Of a DNA stretch of 64,000 nucleotides, positions 9,647 to 20,005 are shown piece after piece. The position numbers were made by a program, and so were the translations under genes. The DNA is taken from contig JANRIG010000019.1 of assembly GCA_033765235.1 (NCBI GenBank), positions 62,001 to 126,000 on the forward strand, in the 5' to 3' direction. This DNA comes from JANRIG01 sp033765235. GTDB lineage: Bacteria > Bacteroidota > Bacteroidia > Cytophagales > UBA9547. Below the pieces are notes generated by a model that was given only the letters and a program-made list of their open reading frames with translations, did no database searches and was not told the origin of the DNA. The first letter of the stretch is position 1. The number at the start of each line of letters is the position of its first letter.

Positions 9647-10539
9647 TAGAATGTTTTTACATTAATGTCATTTACCGAATATTTAAAATCATATCTCAAA
9701 AGTATCTCATGTGTGCCAATAGATGCATAATTTTTTAAAGAATTGAATGAATATTCGTAGGCATATCCCAAGCCAAGCTGGCGGGTGAGTTTTAGCTGAG
9801 CCAAAGCTACCAAAGCATCGGCTACCCTATATTGCCCCCCTATAGTGATAAATCTACTAATTTGTACTAGGGTATTAAGGTCATATTGGGTGCCATCAGC
9901 CACATATTTTATAAGTATAGATGGTTTTATGGTGAATATATCGTTCAATTTCAGTATATATCCGCCCATAATATAGTGCTGCAATGCACCTGAGTTGTAC
10001 AACTTGTCGTGGGTAGTAAATGCGGGTAATGAATAACTGAAAAAATATTTTTTATGAGCCAAATGTATACCTATTCCATATTTCAATGCATTAATACCTG
10101 CCGCATTGATAAAAGCAGGGTCGTCTGCATCTTTGAGTTCTGACAGGTCAAAATTTTGCCTTACAGATGTATAACCTGCTTGAGCTCCCAGTGCTATGTT
10201 GTATTTATTTATTTTTAACCTGCCTGCGGCGCAAATATTGATGTCTGTAGTGGCTGTGTATCCTATCTTGTCATGGGTCACTATGGCTCCTGTGGCAAAA
10301 TATTTGGTCATCATTGGGGTGTGAGCAGCTATATTATAGGTTTCTATGGCAGGTCCTGCTACACCACTCCATTGATTGCGATATGATAGAGAAGCAGAAA
10401 GTGCATTAGCAGACCCTGCATAAGCAGGGTTTATGATGATTTCATTAAGCAAATAATTATTATATATAGGCTTTAGCTGTGCATAGGCAATATGTGTGAC
10501 TGAAATAAAAATTATTAAGTAAAATATAATATTTTTCAT
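9643..10539 (-). CDS. PorP/SprF family type IX secretion outer-membrane protein
   Basis: This 298-residue outer-membrane beta-barrel has a signal peptide ending AYAQ. The family N-terminus follows: PIYNNYLLNEIIINPAYAGS, then a YRNQWSGV segment. PorP/SprF proteins are needed for delivery or surface retention of large T9SS type B substrates and are usually encoded directly after them. That is the case here: the ATG overlaps the adhesin stop codon (ATGA at 10536-10539), and the 3' end overlaps the start of the OmpA-family gene. The barrel is inferred from alternating strands and family membership. The pairing strongly suggests this protein serves the adhesin upstream. Confidence 0.93.
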   Translation of the reverse strand: MKNIIFYLIIFISVTHIAYAQLKPIYNNYLLNEIIINPAYAGSANALSASLSYRNQWSGVAGPAIETYNIAAHTPMMTKYFATGAIVTHDKIGYTATTDINICAAGRLKINKYNIALGAQAGYTSVRQNFDLSELKDADDPAFINAAGINALKYGIGIHLAHKKYFFSYSLPAFTTHDKLYNSGALQHYIMGGYILKLNDIFTIKPSILIKYVADGTQYDLNTLVQISRFITIGGQYRVADALVALAQLKLTRQLGLGYAYEYSFNSLKNYASIGTHEILLRYDFKYSVNDINVKTFY

Positions 10540-13500
10540 CGGTTTATGGTCACATAATCACGGATGGTGCGACCATCTGACAGTGAGAGTATATATAAAT
10601 AGGTATCATTGTTCAATATTTGAGAGTTGATGCCTTTGCCGTCCCAATTGTTTTTATAGTTATCACTGCTATATACAATTTTGCCCCACCTGTTGTATAC
10701 CTCAAGTTTAGAATTAGGATATTCTTCTATCCCTGAAATTTCAAAATAAGGATTTTTGTCATCATTATTTGGTGAAAATCCTTTGGGTATACGTATGTCA
10801 CTAATGGTCACTATTTTATCTGAGTAAACACTGTCGCAGCCTTTGGCTTTTACTACCCATCTGAATACATTGTCTCCTACAGTAAGGCTTCGAGCCTCAG
10901 TCACTGCATCGTTTGGTGTGTCAAGGGTTGCATTACCTTTCAATACCAGCCACTTACCAGTGCCATGGTCAGGGGTGGCAGCCTCAAGTGTGGTAGCATT
11001 TGTGAATATAGCTGTACTGGCAAATGGTGTTATGGGCGATAGACCATTGTTTGTCACAGTCACATTGGCAGACATTGGAGGGCACTTACCGTTGGTTACA
11101 TTCCAATTAAGCACATTGTTTCCTTTTGATACCGCATATATGCGCGTGCTAGGATTTTCTATATCGCTAAATCTTACATTTCCTGACACTAATGACCATG
11201 TACCTGTAGCTCCTTGTGGCAGAGCAGAAGCTTTCATTGTCAATGTGTCGAGGCAAATGAGTGTATCTTTGCCTGCATACACGTTTTGTATCAGCAGGTT
11301 GCGTACTGCTACTGTGTCATAAGAAGTATTGCATCCTAATGTGGATACAGAATATACAAAAAGATTTGACCCTAATGCTAATTTTTCGATATATAAATCA
11401 ACTCCTGCAATGCTTGTCATTATACTATCATTACTTAAAGATTGCCAATGAGAATGTCCTACTAGAGGTACATTACCTGTAAGTTTTATATTTGGTGTAC
11501 ATACTATGGTGTCTTTGCCTGCACTTGCTGAGGTAGGGGGGGCAATGTTTTCAATTTGTATACTGTCTAAAGAGGTACAGAATCCTTCAGATACCTTCCA
11601 TACAAAAGTATTCACCCCATAATTTTTGATATATAACATGCTGGAAGGCATGGTGTCATTTACAATAATATTCTTGCTCTGCATACTATACCATTTGCCT
11701 CTACCTTTAGTAGGAGTATCTGCCTTGATCAGAGTACTAGCAGTATCACAAAATACACTACTTTGAGTATTTATAAGTGCTTGAGATACTGCAGGTTGTA
11801 CCTCATATGAAACTAAGCTGGAGTCTGCACAGCTGCCATCTACCACTTTCCATTTAAATTTATAGTTTCCTTGAGCTATATCTGATAGTTGATACAATGG
11901 AGTATTAATTGCAGTAAGTGTAAGGGTGGGTTCTAAGGAGTACCATGTACCTGTGAGAGTACCCGGATTTTGGGCAGAGAGTATGAAGCTGCTTCCGCAT
12001 ATACTTTGATTGTCGCCGGCCGATACATTTTGAGGTTTTCTGTATCTTACCAAAGATATTGTATCTCTGTATACAGGGCAAGATGAGGTAGACAAATTTT
12101 TTCGTTCAAATATTATGGTGTTATTGCCATACGCAATATTGGTAAGCCAAGAGGCAGGTAAGTTGCTATTAATAATATTGCCACTGCCAGAGCCGTTAGG
12201 TATGTACCACTGTGCAAAGCCTGTGTAGCCTGTATAGGTTTGTACACTATTGAGGTATACTGAGTCAAGCTCGCATAGTTGCATATTGTTTTCGGTGGTA
12301 ATTAGTGCTATTGCAGGAGGTAAATAGGTAGTGATTCTTACCGTATAAGGTGGGCTTGTACATTCTCCTTTTCGCACTGTCCAGCTCCAGTTGCTGGCAA
12401 GTCCTGCGGGTGTGCCATCTATACCTGTAATAGTAGCTTTGGGGTTGTGTATTTGCATAGGGTCTACTGTGCCACTGCCGTCTATCTGAGACCATGTACC
12501 TTCTACATTTTCAGGAAGCGTGTCGGCTTGCATTACATATTTATTGATACAAAGTTCTACAGTGGTAGGTCCTACATTGGTAGAAATAGAGTTATCTCTA
12601 CGCACTGCAAACGGCGCAGAGGTATAATTGCACCCTTGGTTATGTATAGTCCATGAAAAGTAATAATCGCCCGTTTCTATCATTTGAGTGATTCTCAAGT
12701 TTTTGTTGAGGCTATCGGCCATTCGAGCAGTGTTCACTCCTGCAGCAGTAGGTTGCGAAAGTATTTTCCAATATCCTGATGCTGTAGGAAATTGTAGTTT
12801 TGGATTATTGCCGGTGAGTGAGTTTACTGTAAAGCATGATGAGTTAACACCTGTGATAGAGGCAAAATAGGGTTGATTGTTTCTCACAGTAATTGTATCT
12901 GCAAATTTGCACAAGCCATGTGTAATGGTATATGAAAAGATATTGTTGCCGGTATCTAATGGAGACAGTACAGGATTGTATATCAAAGCATTAAAAGTAG
13001 TATTGGTGGCACCTGATATTTTTTGTAAATTAAAAGTTTCGCCTACTAATGTATTTGGTACATAAGATGGTGTCAAATGATAAGAAGTATCGCAAAGAGA
13101 TAAATCATTGGGCAACAAGGGGTTAGTTACTTTAGTTATCATTAATGAGTCTGTGTCAAAAAATCCTGTGATGGTATTAGTAGTTTTCATATATAATTTT
13201 GTATTGCCAATGGCTAATCCATTTATCATCATTTTTGGAATGCTATCATTAGGTGAGTATGTCATTGGTAGTGATTTATCATTTGTCCAGGTAAATATTT
13301 CACCAAGCGAAGGTCTGTTTATGGAATATTGTCCATTTCCTATATGTTTTGATGTAGAGTCAATAATACAAATATTGCTTTCAGTTTTGGCTTTGGTGAG
13401 CACTGTTATTTGTATATCATCATAGTTTTGGCCGGCAAAGCTACTGCTGCTCATGGTCCAGCGATAGGTATATACACCTCTTGTTAAGTCATTTATGTAT

Positions 13501-16500
13501 AATTCATTGATATTTCCTCCTGATGTAGTAGTGGGTATATGTCCGTTGTTTGATTGTATATATTGCCATTTGCCCGCTTCTCCTCTCAGTGTATTTATAT
13601 TATTCTGTGATTGTAGTCTTACTTGTATATTATGACCTGTACCTGTGTGCAGTTGTAAGATTTGATTGCCTGCCTGTGCTTTATTTTGTGTGTTTACAAG
13701 CAATGTATCGCGTAGCGAACATCCGGCAAGTGATGTAGTCCATGTAAGTATGTTTACTCCTATTTGCAGTCCGCTCACAGTAGCATTAGGTACATTTATT
13801 GCTGTAATTGATAATGGTGCCAAGATAAGCCATCTGCCGGTTTCGCCTGTGGTAGTATTCACAGTATTGGCATTCAAAGCTGCCACTATAGATGAAGGAG
13901 TAGAGGTGATGATAAATTGATCAGTACCTGCATGAGGTTGTGTTATTTTATAAATATCAATAGTATCTGAGTCTATGGCATTTACACCAGCAAAGGTATT
14001 ATATATGGTAAAATAAAATGAAGTCTTGCCGGCTGGTATGCCACTTGCAAATATGATAGGAATACTGTCACCGGGTGTACTGAGAGATATAGCAGGGTCG
14101 CTCGATGTCCATACAAATTTTTCACCAACTGATGGTCTTACACTCACCGTTTCTCTATTGCCAAGATATATATTTGCAGAGTCTGAAAAGCATATATCGT
14201 TACCTGCTACTGCCTCAGTCATTACTGTGATAGATATGTCAGAATAGTTTTTGTATGATGGTGGCCAAGTGGGGTTAAAAATTGTCCATCTGAAAATAGA
14301 AATACCTCGCCTAAGGTTTGAATATACAGTTTCGGTAAGTGTAGAACCCGGACTTGAAATAGGGAATTGAGGTGCGTTGGTACTTTCAATACTCCAATAT
14401 CCTGTTTCGCCGGTAATAGTCGCCAATATATTGGGCGACTTTAGTGCTCTGGTGAGAGCTATGCCCGGGTTGGAGTTGGTATATAATATGCCCGTAGTGG
14501 TGTAGGCTATGGCTTTGGTTTGTACATATATATCTATTGTGTCATTAAATCCGCACCCACTTACGGTATTTGATATATTCCAAATGAATGAATTAATACC
14601 TACCCTCATGCCACTCACTGTGGCTAAGTTAAATGCTCTGCCTGTGATAGATGCAAAGGGATTTCCGGGTTTTATAGACCATGTGCCTGACTCAGATGAT
14701 GAGGTGTTAAAGGTATTTCCTGCAAGATTATACCTCGCAAAATTGCCTGTAATAGAAGTATTCAGCAAAAGTAAGGTATCATTACCGGCTATAGGTGAGG
14801 TACTGTTGGTGATGAATAGTGAGTCTGTATCTAAACACCCCGGATTATATATATTATATACCGAAAAATAAAACTTATTTATACCAGCCTGCAAATTGCT
14901 GAATGAACCGTCCACGCTGCCATTGGCATTGATGGTTTGTGTTACAGAAGCACCCGCAGTGCTTGATACCCATAGCCCTCTTCCCCCCACTGCCTGATTG
15001 ATAGGGTTGTTGGCATTGGCTACTACTCCGGTAAAGTTTATGCCTTCAAGGCATATACGTTTGTTTGTCACGCCTACATCGGCTTTGGTAATGAGGCTTG
15101 CCAATAATTCATCATTGCTTATACACGATAGTGCATTAGTGTTTTGCACAGTAAACCTAAATGTATGTACACCTCTTTCAAGACCTGTTACTATACCTGT
15201 AACACTGTTTAGCAACAAACCTCCCAATGGAGGTGTGAATGGTGTATTCACATAAGTCCACCTGCCTATTTCGCCTTGTGCAGGTTTGAGGGTATTGAGT
15301 GGTGTCAATGTAATATTTACAGCGGTGACTCCTTGTATTTTTACCAAGCATTGGTCAGCACCTGCATTGGATTGAGGCAATACCGTGATAGCCAGAGTGT
15401 CTTCCTGCGTACATTGTGCTGTGGCATCTATTATCCTCCAAGCAAATCTATAATATCCGGAACCGCCGGAGCCTAATACAGTGACTATGGATGTGTTAGG
15501 TGGATAGTTGATACTGCCCGGTGGTGCTGATACTGTGCGCCAAGTACCTGTTTCGCCAAAAAATGTTGGCTGGTTTCCATAGAGAAAAAATCTTACTTGA
15601 TTTCCGGAAGGCAATATCACACATGAGTCTGCGCCTGCTATGGGCACAGTAACTTTGTTGTTGGTAATTCGCACTGTATCCCTGCTAATATTGCATCCCA
15701 AGTGGCTCACAGTCCATAAGAAAGTATTAAGACCATTATTCATTCCTGTAATAGTGGTAGTATTCATAATATGGTTAGTAATAGTTCCTGCTGTACTTAG
15801 TGTGTACCACCTGCCTATTCCCTGAGTAGGATTTTGAGCAAATATATTCAGTTGGTTTACACAAACAAATGTGTCGGGCATGGCAATAGCTGCTGAGGGT
15901 GAGTTATTCACAATACTCATAGAGTCTACTGATTGGCAGGCTCCTTTTGATATAGTCCATCTGAATGAGTTGTACCCAAGTTTAAGGTTATTTACCAATG
16001 ATATGCCTGATAATGAGTTGATAATGTTGCCTCCTCCTCTTGATAGCTGCCAATATCCAGAGCCTTGCACAGGGGTGTTTGCTTTTATAGTGTCACTATT
16101 GTTGCAAATAGTTTTATTGCCGAGGGTTATTGATGTAGTAGGTCGGTTATTGGTGATAGACACATTTGACATACTGCTGCAGTGGGCTGATACTATTTGC
16201 CATTGTAAGATGTTTATATTAGGACTTAGATTTTTTACCCATGTATTGTGCAACGATGCGTTGGTCAATATTCCTGTACCTGATATCACATGCCATGTAC
16301 CTGTACCTTTAGTAGGAATATTTGCGTTCAATATCAGGCTGTCTATACAAATGGCAGTGTTGACCCCTGCATTTGCCGGTGATACGCTATTATGATTTAC
16401 TTGTATAGTATCGTAGGTAGTAGCACATCCGCCAATGCCAAATTGCCACTCAAATTTTGATATTCCATCTGTGGTTATGTTTGTAATTAATGTTTTGAAA

Positions 16501-17948
16501 TTGTTGGCGTTCTGAATATTGCCACTGCCGCTTATTCTTCGCCATGAGCCTCCTGCTGTGGTATTTTGTGCCAAAACAGTGATAGTATCAGTACATATTT
16601 CTCTGTATTTGAGCCCACTGACAGTTGCCGGCTGAAATATTTGCTTAGTAATGTTAATGGTATCTCTGCTATCCGAACAGCCTCCGTGCGATATTGTCCA
16701 TACATAGGTACTCACACCCGAAGTAATGCCATTGAGCCTGCTGCCCGATAAAGTATTGTTGTCAAATGTACCTCCAACACCTAATACACTCCAAGTGCCT
16801 GTGCCCTGAGTAGGACTATTGGCGTACATAACAGTATCAGACACACAAATGAGCATATCTACCCCTGCATTGGCTTTGGTAGGTCTGTTGTTTTGTAATG
16901 TTACATAGCTGCTTGAGGTACAAATGGACTTGCTTATTCTCCACTCCAATATGGTTTGTCCTTCGGGCAAATTTTTTATTTTGCTTCCGGGTAGTGTAAG
17001 GTTTGTAATATTTGCCAAGCCTGTCACCGTGTACCATCTGCCTGAGCCTAAGGCAGGTGTGTTGGCAGTGAGTAGTGTGGAGTCGGTGCAAAGTGTTGTT
17101 TGATTACTACCTGCATTGGAAGGAGTCACAATATTGCTTATCACGGTGAGCAGCGAGTTGGAGGCACAACCACTTGGAAACTGCTGTGTAGTCCATGCCA
17201 ATACATTAGTGCCGGGCTGCAAACCTCTCACTACGGTGTTGGGAGCATTGGCATCATCAAATGTATAGTTTACACTGAAGTTCCAATAATAAAAATTTAC
17301 GGTAGGGGTAGCAGCTGCAAGCTGTGCCGTATCGCCGCATACTTCTATGGTGCTGCCGGCATTGGCTTTATTATAATTTACAGATACTGTACTAGATGAT
17401 GTGCAAAGCCCTTTGGTTAATGTCCATTGATAAATATTATGCCCTATGTTAATGCCGGTTAGGCTGGTGTTTCTTAGGCTGGGGTTAATGAAGTTTCCCA
17501 ATCCCGATACTACTGTCCAATGCCCAGTGCTGCCATAGAGTGGTGTATTGCCTGATAGGGTGGTATTTGCTGTGCAAATAATTTTATCAGTGCCTGCATT
17601 GGCTGTATTGGGTGAGCCTTGTATGATGGTAATGGTGTCTGAGGTGGCTATGGAGGTCACTGTGTTTAATATTTCCCATGCCAATACATTGATACTATTT
17701 ATAGTGCAAGTGAACGCGCTATTGTGCATATTGATATCGGTGAGTGTGCCTGTGCCAGTGAGTACATACCAAGTACCTACTTCATCTGAGCCTGTGGGAG
17801 AAGCATAAAGGGTGATGGTATTTTGGCAAATGGTAGTATCAGCACCCGCATTGCCCGACATAGTACGATGAATGCCTGCCATACATACCGCGCCCACACA
17901 CATAGACAAAAAATACAATCTTAATGCAAGGGTAAATCTTTGATGCAT
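10536..17948 (-). CDS. Giant SprB-like repeat adhesin with T9SS type B C-terminal sorting domain
   Basis: This 2470-residue exported protein starts with a hydrophobic signal region (about 1-28). About 27 Ig/PKD-like modules of roughly 65-110 residues follow. Many begin with an AGxDxxIC-like stretch, continue with GxGxW, and end with FxWxISxGxC..DTVxITNN. Modules with GETGxW in the middle dominate roughly residues 770-1650, while the GxGxW type lies on both sides. The last 85 residues (IPKGFSPNNDDKNPYFEI, VYNRWGKIVY, NWDGKG) are the gliding-type CHU_C sorting domain read by the type IX secretion system. Paired cysteines in many modules suggest disulfides. It heads an operon with sprF-like, OmpA-like, secreted and kinase genes. 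The expected role is surface adhesion or gliding; the ligand is unknown. Repeat similarity makes the region prone to recombination. Confidence 0.93.
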   Translation of the reverse strand: MHQRFTLALRLYFLSMCVGAVCMAGIHRTMSGNAGADTTICQNTITLYASPTGSDEVGTWYVLTGTGTLTDINMHNSAFTCTINSINVLAWEILNTVTSIATSDTITIIQGSPNTANAGTDKIICTANTTLSGNTPLYGSTGHWTVVSGLGNFINPSLRNTSLTGINIGHNIYQWTLTKGLCTSSSTVSVNYNKANAGSTIEVCGDTAQLAAATPTVNFYYWNFSVNYTFDDANAPNTVVRGLQPGTNVLAWTTQQFPSGCASNSLLTVISNIVTPSNAGSNQTTLCTDSTLLTANTPALGSGRWYTVTGLANITNLTLPGSKIKNLPEGQTILEWRISKSICTSSSYVTLQNNRPTKANAGVDMLICVSDTVMYANSPTQGTGTWSVLGVGGTFDNNTLSGSRLNGITSGVSTYVWTISHGGCSDSRDTINITKQIFQPATVSGLKYREICTDTITVLAQNTTAGGSWRRISGSGNIQNANNFKTLITNITTDGISKFEWQFGIGGCATTYDTIQVNHNSVSPANAGVNTAICIDSLILNANIPTKGTGTWHVISGTGILTNASLHNTWVKNLSPNINILQWQIVSAHCSSMSNVSITNNRPTTSITLGNKTICNNSDTIKANTPVQGSGYWQLSRGGGNIINSLSGISLVNNLKLGYNSFRWTISKGACQSVDSMSIVNNSPSAAIAMPDTFVCVNQLNIFAQNPTQGIGRWYTLSTAGTITNHIMNTTTITGMNNGLNTFLWTVSHLGCNISRDTVRITNNKVTVPIAGADSCVILPSGNQVRFFLYGNQPTFFGETGTWRTVSAPPGSINYPPNTSIVTVLGSGGSGYYRFAWRIIDATAQCTQEDTLAITVLPQSNAGADQCLVKIQGVTAVNITLTPLNTLKPAQGEIGRWTYVNTPFTPPLGGLLLNSVTGIVTGLERGVHTFRFTVQNTNALSCISNDELLASLITKADVGVTNKRICLEGINFTGVVANANNPINQAVGGRGLWVSSTAGASVTQTINANGSVDGSFSNLQAGINKFYFSVYNIYNPGCLDTDSLFITNSTSPIAGNDTLLLLNTSITGNFARYNLAGNTFNTSSSESGTWSIKPGNPFASITGRAFNLATVSGMRVGINSFIWNISNTVSGCGFNDTIDIYVQTKAIAYTTTGILYTNSNPGIALTRALKSPNILATITGETGYWSIESTNAPQFPISSPGSTLTETVYSNLRRGISIFRWTIFNPTWPPSYKNYSDISITVMTEAVAGNDICFSDSANIYLGNRETVSVRPSVGEKFVWTSSDPAISLSTPGDSIPIIFASGIPAGKTSFYFTIYNTFAGVNAIDSDTIDIYKITQPHAGTDQFIITSTPSSIVAALNANTVNTTTGETGRWLILAPLSITAINVPNATVSGLQIGVNILTWTTSLAGCSLRDTLLVNTQNKAQAGNQILQLHTGTGHNIQVRLQSQNNINTLRGEAGKWQYIQSNNGHIPTTTSGGNINELYINDLTRGVYTYRWTMSSSSFAGQNYDDIQITVLTKAKTESNICIIDSTSKHIGNGQYSINRPSLGEIFTWTNDKSLPMTYSPNDSIPKMMINGLAIGNTKLYMKTTNTITGFFDTDSLMITKVTNPLLPNDLSLCDTSYHLTPSYVPNTLVGETFNLQKISGATNTTFNALIYNPVLSPLDTGNNIFSYTITHGLCKFADTITVRNNQPYFASITGVNSSCFTVNSLTGNNPKLQFPTASGYWKILSQPTAAGVNTARMADSLNKNLRITQMIETGDYYFSWTIHNQGCNYTSAPFAVRRDNSISTNVGPTTVELCINKYVMQADTLPENVEGTWSQIDGSGTVDPMQIHNPKATITGIDGTPAGLASNWSWTVRKGECTSPPYTVRITTYLPPAIALITTENNMQLCELDSVYLNSVQTYTGYTGFAQWYIPNGSGSGNIINSNLPASWLTNIAYGNNTIIFERKNLSTSSCPVYRDTISLVRYRKPQNVSAGDNQSICGSSFILSAQNPGTLTGTWYSLEPTLTLTAINTPLYQLSDIAQGNYKFKWKVVDGSCADSSLVSYEVQPAVSQALINTQSSVFCDTASTLIKADTPTKGRGKWYSMQSKNIIVNDTMPSSMLYIKNYGVNTFVWKVSEGFCTSLDSIQIENIAPPTSASAGKDTIVCTPNIKLTGNVPLVGHSHWQSLSNDSIMTSIAGVDLYIEKLALGSNLFVYSVSTLGCNTSYDTVAVRNLLIQNVYAGKDTLICLDTLTMKASALPQGATGTWSLVSGNVRFSDIENPSTRIYAVSKGNNVLNWNVTNGKCPPMSANVTVTNNGLSPITPFASTAIFTNATTLEAATPDHGTGKWLVLKGNATLDTPNDAVTEARSLTVGDNVFRWVVKAKGCDSVYSDKIVTISDIRIPKGFSPNNDDKNPYFEISGIEEYPNSKLEVYNRWGKIVYSSDNYKNNWDGKGINSQILNNDTYLYILSLSDGRTIRDYVTINR

Positions 17949-18064
17949 GTATTTGATTACATTTTAACTGTAAAAATAATAAAAAATGTTAGTTTAATAG
18001 AAATTACATTGAAAATATAACATAATATTATTTTCAACCGCTTGATAGTGTATGGGTTAACATA

Positions 18065-18130
18065 ATAACACTCCCAATTGATATCAATTTTGTAATAAAT
18101 TTGATATTTTGGAAGTGTTATATTTTTTTT
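18065..18130. other. Imperfect hairpin with T tract between the TPR gene and the adhesin operon
   Basis: ATAACACT at 18065-18072 pairs with AGTGTTAT at 18114-18121, and inner CCAA/TTGG and ATATCAA/TTGATAT segments extend the arms. A run of T follows on the plus strand (18122-18130). The flanking genes are transcribed leftward, so as a terminator it points the wrong way. It could act weakly in both directions or be an mRNA processing structure. Its role is unresolved. Confidence 0.35.
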
Positions 18131-18139
18131 AATTTCCAG

Positions 18140-18991
18140 TTACCTATGCACCAGTGCCTTCTTTATCATATTATATTGAGTAATGGCATTTTCATCGTCA
18201 GGAAAGCATTTGATATATATCTGCAAATCTTTGAGTGCTTCGCGGTATCTTTTGAGGTTAAACTCACACAGGGCTTTGTAATAGTAGGTAATCTTATATG
18301 TAGGATCTACTTCTATACACCTGTTAAAGTCCTTGAGCGCACCTTGATAATCATAGATAAGCTCCTTGAGCAGAGCCCTATTCATATAGGCAAGGGCATC
18401 TGTTGGGTCGTCTTCTATGCTGCGGTTATACTCATGTATTGCCATTTGGTAATCTATGATATTGTTTTTCACCTTAGTTTTGTTAAACATGGAGGCGTGA
18501 AACGATGGATGTACAGATAGTGCCTTGTCATAGTATTCTTTGGCTTTTTCGTACATTTTCATTTCTTGATATATAGATGCCAGCGTTTGGTAAGCCTCAA
18601 AGTGGTTGGGATTGTAGCTCACCGCTTTTTGCAGATTTTGTATGGCACCGTCTTTGCGGTTGAGTTTCCACTCGGCTCTGCCTTTGTAGTAGTAATATTC
18701 TGCTTCATGCGGGTTCATAAATACTGCTACCACAAAGTTGTCCAGCGCATGGTGATAGTCTGCCATTTCGTAATATGCTTTGCCTCTCAGGTAATATGCT
18801 TCTGTATGATTAGGTTTCTTTTTCAGTGCTTCTGTGAGGTGGCTGATGGCAGTCTCGTACATTTCTACATCCAACGCAGTCTTTCCCATCTCATAATATT
18901 CGTTTGACGACTGCGCGTGTATCGGTTTGCTCACAAACCACATCATCGTACTCAGTACAATGATGTATATTATATTAGCTTTTGTTTTCAT
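18140..18991 (-). CDS. Exported tetratricopeptide-repeat protein
   Basis: The 283-residue protein begins with a signal peptide (MKTKANIIYIIVLSTMMWFV, cleavage likely after IHAQ). The rest is made of about seven consecutive TPR units, for example NEYYEMGKTALDVEMYETAI, EAYYLRGKAYYEMADYHHAL and ITYYYKALCEFNLKRYREAL. TPR arrays bind partner proteins; no enzymatic domain is present. It is transcribed in the same direction as the adhesin operon but ends 191 bases before it, with a hairpin between, so it is probably a separate unit. A scaffold role in the envelope is a reasonable guess. Its upstream neighbour cyoE is divergent. Confidence 0.88.
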   Translation of the reverse strand: MKTKANIIYIIVLSTMMWFVSKPIHAQSSNEYYEMGKTALDVEMYETAISHLTEALKKKPNHTEAYYLRGKAYYEMADYHHALDNFVVAVFMNPHEAEYYYYKGRAEWKLNRKDGAIQNLQKAVSYNPNHFEAYQTLASIYQEMKMYEKAKEYYDKALSVHPSFHASMFNKTKVKNNIIDYQMAIHEYNRSIEDDPTDALAYMNRALLKELIYDYQGALKDFNRCIEVDPTYKITYYYKALCEFNLKRYREALKDLQIYIKCFPDDENAITQYNMIKKALVHR

Positions 18992-19104
18992 GACCGTTTA
19001 CATTTGCATTCTAATAAGTATATATACGTTCGTTATATTAAAAATGTTATATAATTTCTTAAAAATGTATAATTTATTGCATAAATATATTACTCCTTCA
19101 GCCG

Positions 19105-19998
19105 TTGATTAATCATTCAATCTTTATCCAAAACTCTTATATTATACTCAAAGCAAAGGCATATTTTGAGTTATTGAAGGTAAAACTTACCTCACTGGTG
19201 ATATTCTCGGCAGGCTTTGGATTTGTATTGTCAGAAAAAAACGAAATAAATATATCCAAACTCATATTTACACTCTTGGGAGGTTTTCTGATGACTGGTG
19301 CAGCCAACATTCTAAATCAGGTAATGGAGGTAGAGTTGGACAAAATGATGGTGCGTACCTCCAAGCGCCCATTGCCTGAGATGCGACTTTCTATGTCCGA
19401 AGCACTTGCTTTTTGCCTCATACTGTCTGTCACAGGTTTTATGATACTCATATCTGCTGTGAATGTGGCAGCTGCCTATCTCACTTTTGTGTCTGTATTG
19501 CTCTATGCGTTTTTGTACACACCTATGAAGCGTATCAGTTCATTTTCAGTATTGGTAGGTGCTTTTCCGGGAGCTATGCCTCCACTCATAGGTTGGGTGG
19601 CCAATACAGGACATATATCTACAGAGGCTTTGGTAATATTTGCGTTGCAATTTATATGGCAATTTCCGCACTTTTGGGCTATAGCATGGATGCTGGACGA
19701 TGATTATAAAAGAGCAGGTTTCAAGATGATGCCTTCATCGGGTGGCAAAGATATTCGCAGTGCATTTCAAATTGCAGTATATACTTTTTTTCTTATTCCC
19801 ATGGGTATATTGCCATATATGTTCAAGATATCAGGTATTTATTCGGCTGTAGTTATCAGTATTTGCGGGTTATGGTTTTTTTATAAAGCCATAGTGCTTA
19901 TGAATACGCTCACAGTGCCGGATGCACGGCGCATCATGTTTGCCTCCATCATATACCTGCCGGTGGTGCAAATAGCCCTTATACTGGACAAAGTGTAA
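19105..19998 (+). CDS. cyoE: Protoheme IX farnesyltransferase (heme O synthase; TTG start)
   Basis: CyoE/CtaB attaches a farnesyl group to heme b to give heme O for terminal oxidases. The 297-residue protein has about eight or nine membrane helices. It has the UbiA-family motif around residues 75-90 (NQVMEVELDKMMVRTSKRPL) and a second polar loop with DDDYKRAGFKMMP near residue 200, where prenyl diphosphate and magnesium bind in the family. In the first motif the usual N-x3-D-x3-D pattern is partly replaced (E-V-E-L-D), which I note but do not treat as inactivating. The start at 19105 is TTG. No oxidase subunit genes are nearby. Confidence 0.92.
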   Translation: MINHSIFIQNSYIILKAKAYFELLKVKLTSLVIFSAGFGFVLSEKNEINISKLIFTLLGGFLMTGAANILNQVMEVELDKMMVRTSKRPLPEMRLSMSEALAFCLILSVTGFMILISAVNVAAAYLTFVSVLLYAFLYTPMKRISSFSVLVGAFPGAMPPLIGWVANTGHISTEALVIFALQFIWQFPHFWAIAWMLDDDYKRAGFKMMPSSGGKDIRSAFQIAVYTFFLIPMGILPYMFKISGIYSAVVISICGLWFFYKAIVLMNTLTVPDARRIMFASIIYLPVVQIALILDKV

Positions 19999-20005
19999 TG
20001 TAATA

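Noticed and set aside
10843..17808. Many long plus-strand open frames inside the adhesin gene
   Set aside because: They lie opposite a continuous 2470-residue frame with clear domain repeats and show no family motif; they are shadow frames caused by codon bias.
10536..17948. Repeats in the adhesin gene as a CRISPR-like or DNA-level tandem array
   Set aside because: The repetition is at protein level, with diverged DNA and module length of 200-330 bases.
18065..18130. Hairpin as a firm terminator of the TPR gene
   Set aside because: The T tract lies on the strand opposite to the transcription of both neighbouring genes.
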